Assembly (NCBI GenBank): GCA_032355985.1
Contig: JAUKVZ010000001.1
Location: 496,001 to 560,000, forward strand
Length of the DNA: 64,000 nucleotides
DNA from: Sarcodiotheca gaudichaudii
Lineage: Eukaryota > Rhodophyta > Florideophyceae > Gigartinales > Solieriaceae
Direction: 5' to 3'
The notes beneath the pieces are model-generated. The model ran no database searches. It was given only the letters and a program-made list of their open reading frames with translations, and was not told the origin of the DNA. The first letter of the stretch is position 1. The number at the start of each line of letters is the position of its first letter. The position numbers were made by a program, and so were the translations under genes. Below, piece by piece: positions 62,507 to 64,000 of this stretch.

Positions 62507-63934
62507 TCAGAACTCGGCGCTGCCCGGCGTGCGCGGATAGGGGATGACATCTCTGATGTTCGCCATGCCTGTTGAGAACTGGACGAGGCGTTCAAAGCCC
62601 AGTCCGAACCCAGCATGCGGCACGGTTCCGTACCTTCGCAGATCGCGGTACCACCAGTAGTTCTCTTTCGGCAGTCCCATCTCATCGATGCGCTTGTCGA
62701 GAACGTCCAGCCGCTCTTCGCGCTGCGAGCCGCCGATGATCTCGCCGATCTTCGGCACGAGCACATCCATCGCCGCGACGGTCTTTTCGTCATCATTGAG
62801 GCGCATGTAAAACGCCTTGATGTCCTTGGGATAGTCCGTCAGCACGACGGGCTTCTTCAGGACTTCCTCGGTGATGTAACGTTCGTGCTCGCTCTGAAGA
62901 TCGACGCCCCACTTGACGGGGAACTCGAACTTCTTCCCGCTCTTTTCGAGCAGGTTGATCGCATCGGTGTACGTCATGCGCTCAAAGGGCGAATCGATGA
63001 TGTGCTGAAGCGTTTCAATCACCGTCTTGTCGATGCGAAGATTGAAGAACTCCATATCGTCCTGGCGCTCTTCAAGCAGCGTTCGGAAGCAGTGCTTGAT
63101 GAATGCCTCGGCAAGGTCCGCGTTGGCCGCCAGATCAGCGAAGGCGATCTCCGGCTCCACCATCCAGAACTCCGCCAGGTGGCGGCTGGTGTTGCTGTTC
63201 TCGGCCCGGAATGTCGGCCCGAATGTGTACACCTTGGAAAGTGAGCAGCAGTAGCCTTCGACATTGAGCTGGCCCGACACGGTCAGATGCGCTTCGCGCC
63301 CGAAGAAGTCCTGCGTGAAATCGGCCTCGTCGCCTTCAGTTCTGGGTGGGTTGACGGCGTCCAGCGTGGAGACGCGGAACATATCGCCGGCGCCTTCGCA
63401 GTCGCTTGCCGTGATGATGGGCGTGTGGACGTAGAAGAAGCCGTGCTCGTCGAAGAAACGATGGATCGCCATGGACAGGCAGTGACGCACGCGAGCCACG
63501 GCGCCGAACGTGTTCGTCCGCGTTCTCATATGCGCGTAATCGCGCAGGTACTCGAACGTGTGTCGCTTCTGACTGATCGGATACGTATCCGGATTCTCGA
63601 CCCATCCGATCACACGAATTGCGCTGGCCTGCAGCTCGACGGACTGGCCCTTGCCCTGGGACTCGACGAGCGCTCCATCCGCCTCGATCGCGCAGCCTGC
63701 CGTCAGCTTCTGCACTTCCGATTCGTAGTTGGGCAGATCATTCGGCGCGACGATCTGGATCGTGTCGAAGCATGTGCCATCGGTCAGCGCGATGAATGAG
63801 AGACCGGCCTTGGAGTCGCGCCGTGTGCGAACCCAGCCTTTGAGTGTGATCTCGCTGCCAACGGGCGCTTTCAGGGCGTCCTTGATCTGCAGCCACGTCG
63901 CGGCGGATGTCGGTGATGTCGGTGTCTGTGTCAT
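62507..63934 (-). CDS. asnS: Asparaginyl-tRNA synthetase
   Basis: 475 residues from ATG 63934 (an ATG at 63994 would add 20 residues). OB-fold anticodon domain with [20 protein letters not shown], class II motif 2 [25 protein letters not shown] and motif 3 [12 protein letters not shown]. Charges tRNA-Asn directly, so the amidotransferase route is not needed for Asn. Convergent with the DUF442-like gene, 6 bp apart. Confidence 0.96.
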   Translation of the reverse strand: MTQTPTSPTSAATWLQIKDALKAPVGSEITLKGWVRTRRDSKAGLSFIALTDGTCFDTIQIVAPNDLPNYESEVQKLTAGCAIEADGALVESQGKGQSVELQASAIRVIGWVENPDTYPISQKRHTFEYLRDYAHMRTRTNTFGAVARVRHCLSMAIHRFFDEHGFFYVHTPIITASDCEGAGDMFRVSTLDAVNPPRTEGDEADFTQDFFGREAHLTVSGQLNVEGYCCSLSKVYTFGPTFRAENSNTSRHLAEFWMVEPEIAFADLAANADLAEAFIKHCFRTLLEERQDDMEFFNLRIDKTVIETLQHIIDSPFERMTYTDAINLLEKSGKKFEFPVKWGVDLQSEHERYITEEVLKKPVVLTDYPKDIKAFYMRLNDDEKTVAAMDVLVPKIGEIIGGSQREERLDVLDKRIDEMGLPKENYWWYRDLRRYGTVPHAGFGLGFERLVQFSTGMANIRDVIPYPRTPGSAEF

Positions 63935-64000
63935 GGTGTTGGCGAAGATGGTAGCAGGAGAGAGGGGCGCTTCCTGCGACTGGTTATTCGTCATCGTCCT

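Noticed and set aside
1-64000. CRISPR arrays, insertion sequences, prophage or integrase genes, rRNA
   Set aside because: No regularly spaced repeats, transposase or phage motifs, or rRNA sequence were recognised anywhere in the window.

Overview
The window looks like a chromosome segment of a planctomycete, most likely class Phycisphaerae. This rests on high GC, several secreted proteins ending in the GD(L)DGDG...DLA..IGNWG calcium-loop pair or in a VPAPG...RRRR tail, a type III glutamine synthetase, a complete MoxR/Bat aerotolerance operon, and a standard mreBC/ftsI peptidoglycan gene set. No database search was possible, so the lineage is inferred. Coding density is high and no gene looks broken. 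No rRNA, CRISPR array, insertion sequence or prophage was seen. One tRNA is present.

Left part (1-14.1 kb). On the minus strand lie mreB-mreC (mreC cut by the window edge), a small membrane protein, a coiled-coil membrane protein, a HEAT-repeat lipoprotein, lnt, accD, a histidine-phosphatase-like protein lacking its catalytic histidine, rpe and a gamma-Glu-GABA-hydrolase-type amidotransferase. guaB is divergent from this block. A secreted beta-helix protein, ychF and aat follow.

14.3-23.0 kb is one long plus-strand operon: MoxR ATPase, DUF58, a lipoprotein with a cytoplasmic C-terminal domain, two VWA proteins, a Q-rich TPR protein, BatD and BatE. Most junctions overlap or nearly touch.

23.0-26.8 kb is the most unusual part. 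A sigma70-like promoter and a cobalamin riboswitch lead into four overlapping genes: a secreted beta-propeller-like protein with a PEP-CTERM-like tail, a secreted surface protein with EF-hand-type loops, a prepilin/pseudopilin-like protein and a BFD-type [2Fe-2S] protein. None is a textbook B12 gene, so this is a candidate new cobalamin-acquisition or B12-responsive surface system.

26.8-34.4 kb: a COG3014-LPP20-LpoB lipoprotein operon (probable peptidoglycan-synthase regulation), a second LPP20-like lipoprotein, a MazG-like protein, trpA, glutamine synthetase III and a CAU tRNA. 34.4-37.5 kb: a three-gene methyltransferase / FAD oxidoreductase / type III polyketide synthase cluster resembling phenolic-lipid pathways. 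37.6-43.3 kb: CCA-adding enzyme, two tandem secreted ClpP-fold proteins (one lacking the expected serine), a strong terminator and an aromatic amino acid decarboxylase-like enzyme.

43.3-64 kb: a gliding-type ABC system (GldA/GldF/GldG-like plus DUF4340), a PAS-GAF-receiver protein, prmC, an unknown protein, a GT4 glycosyltransferase, a 214-bp gap with an orphan minus-strand terminator (possible small RNA), lipB, an M29 aminopeptidase, sppA, a reduced division cluster (rsmH, LysM protein, FtsL-like, ftsI), a secreted protein, a DUF442-like lipoprotein and asnS.
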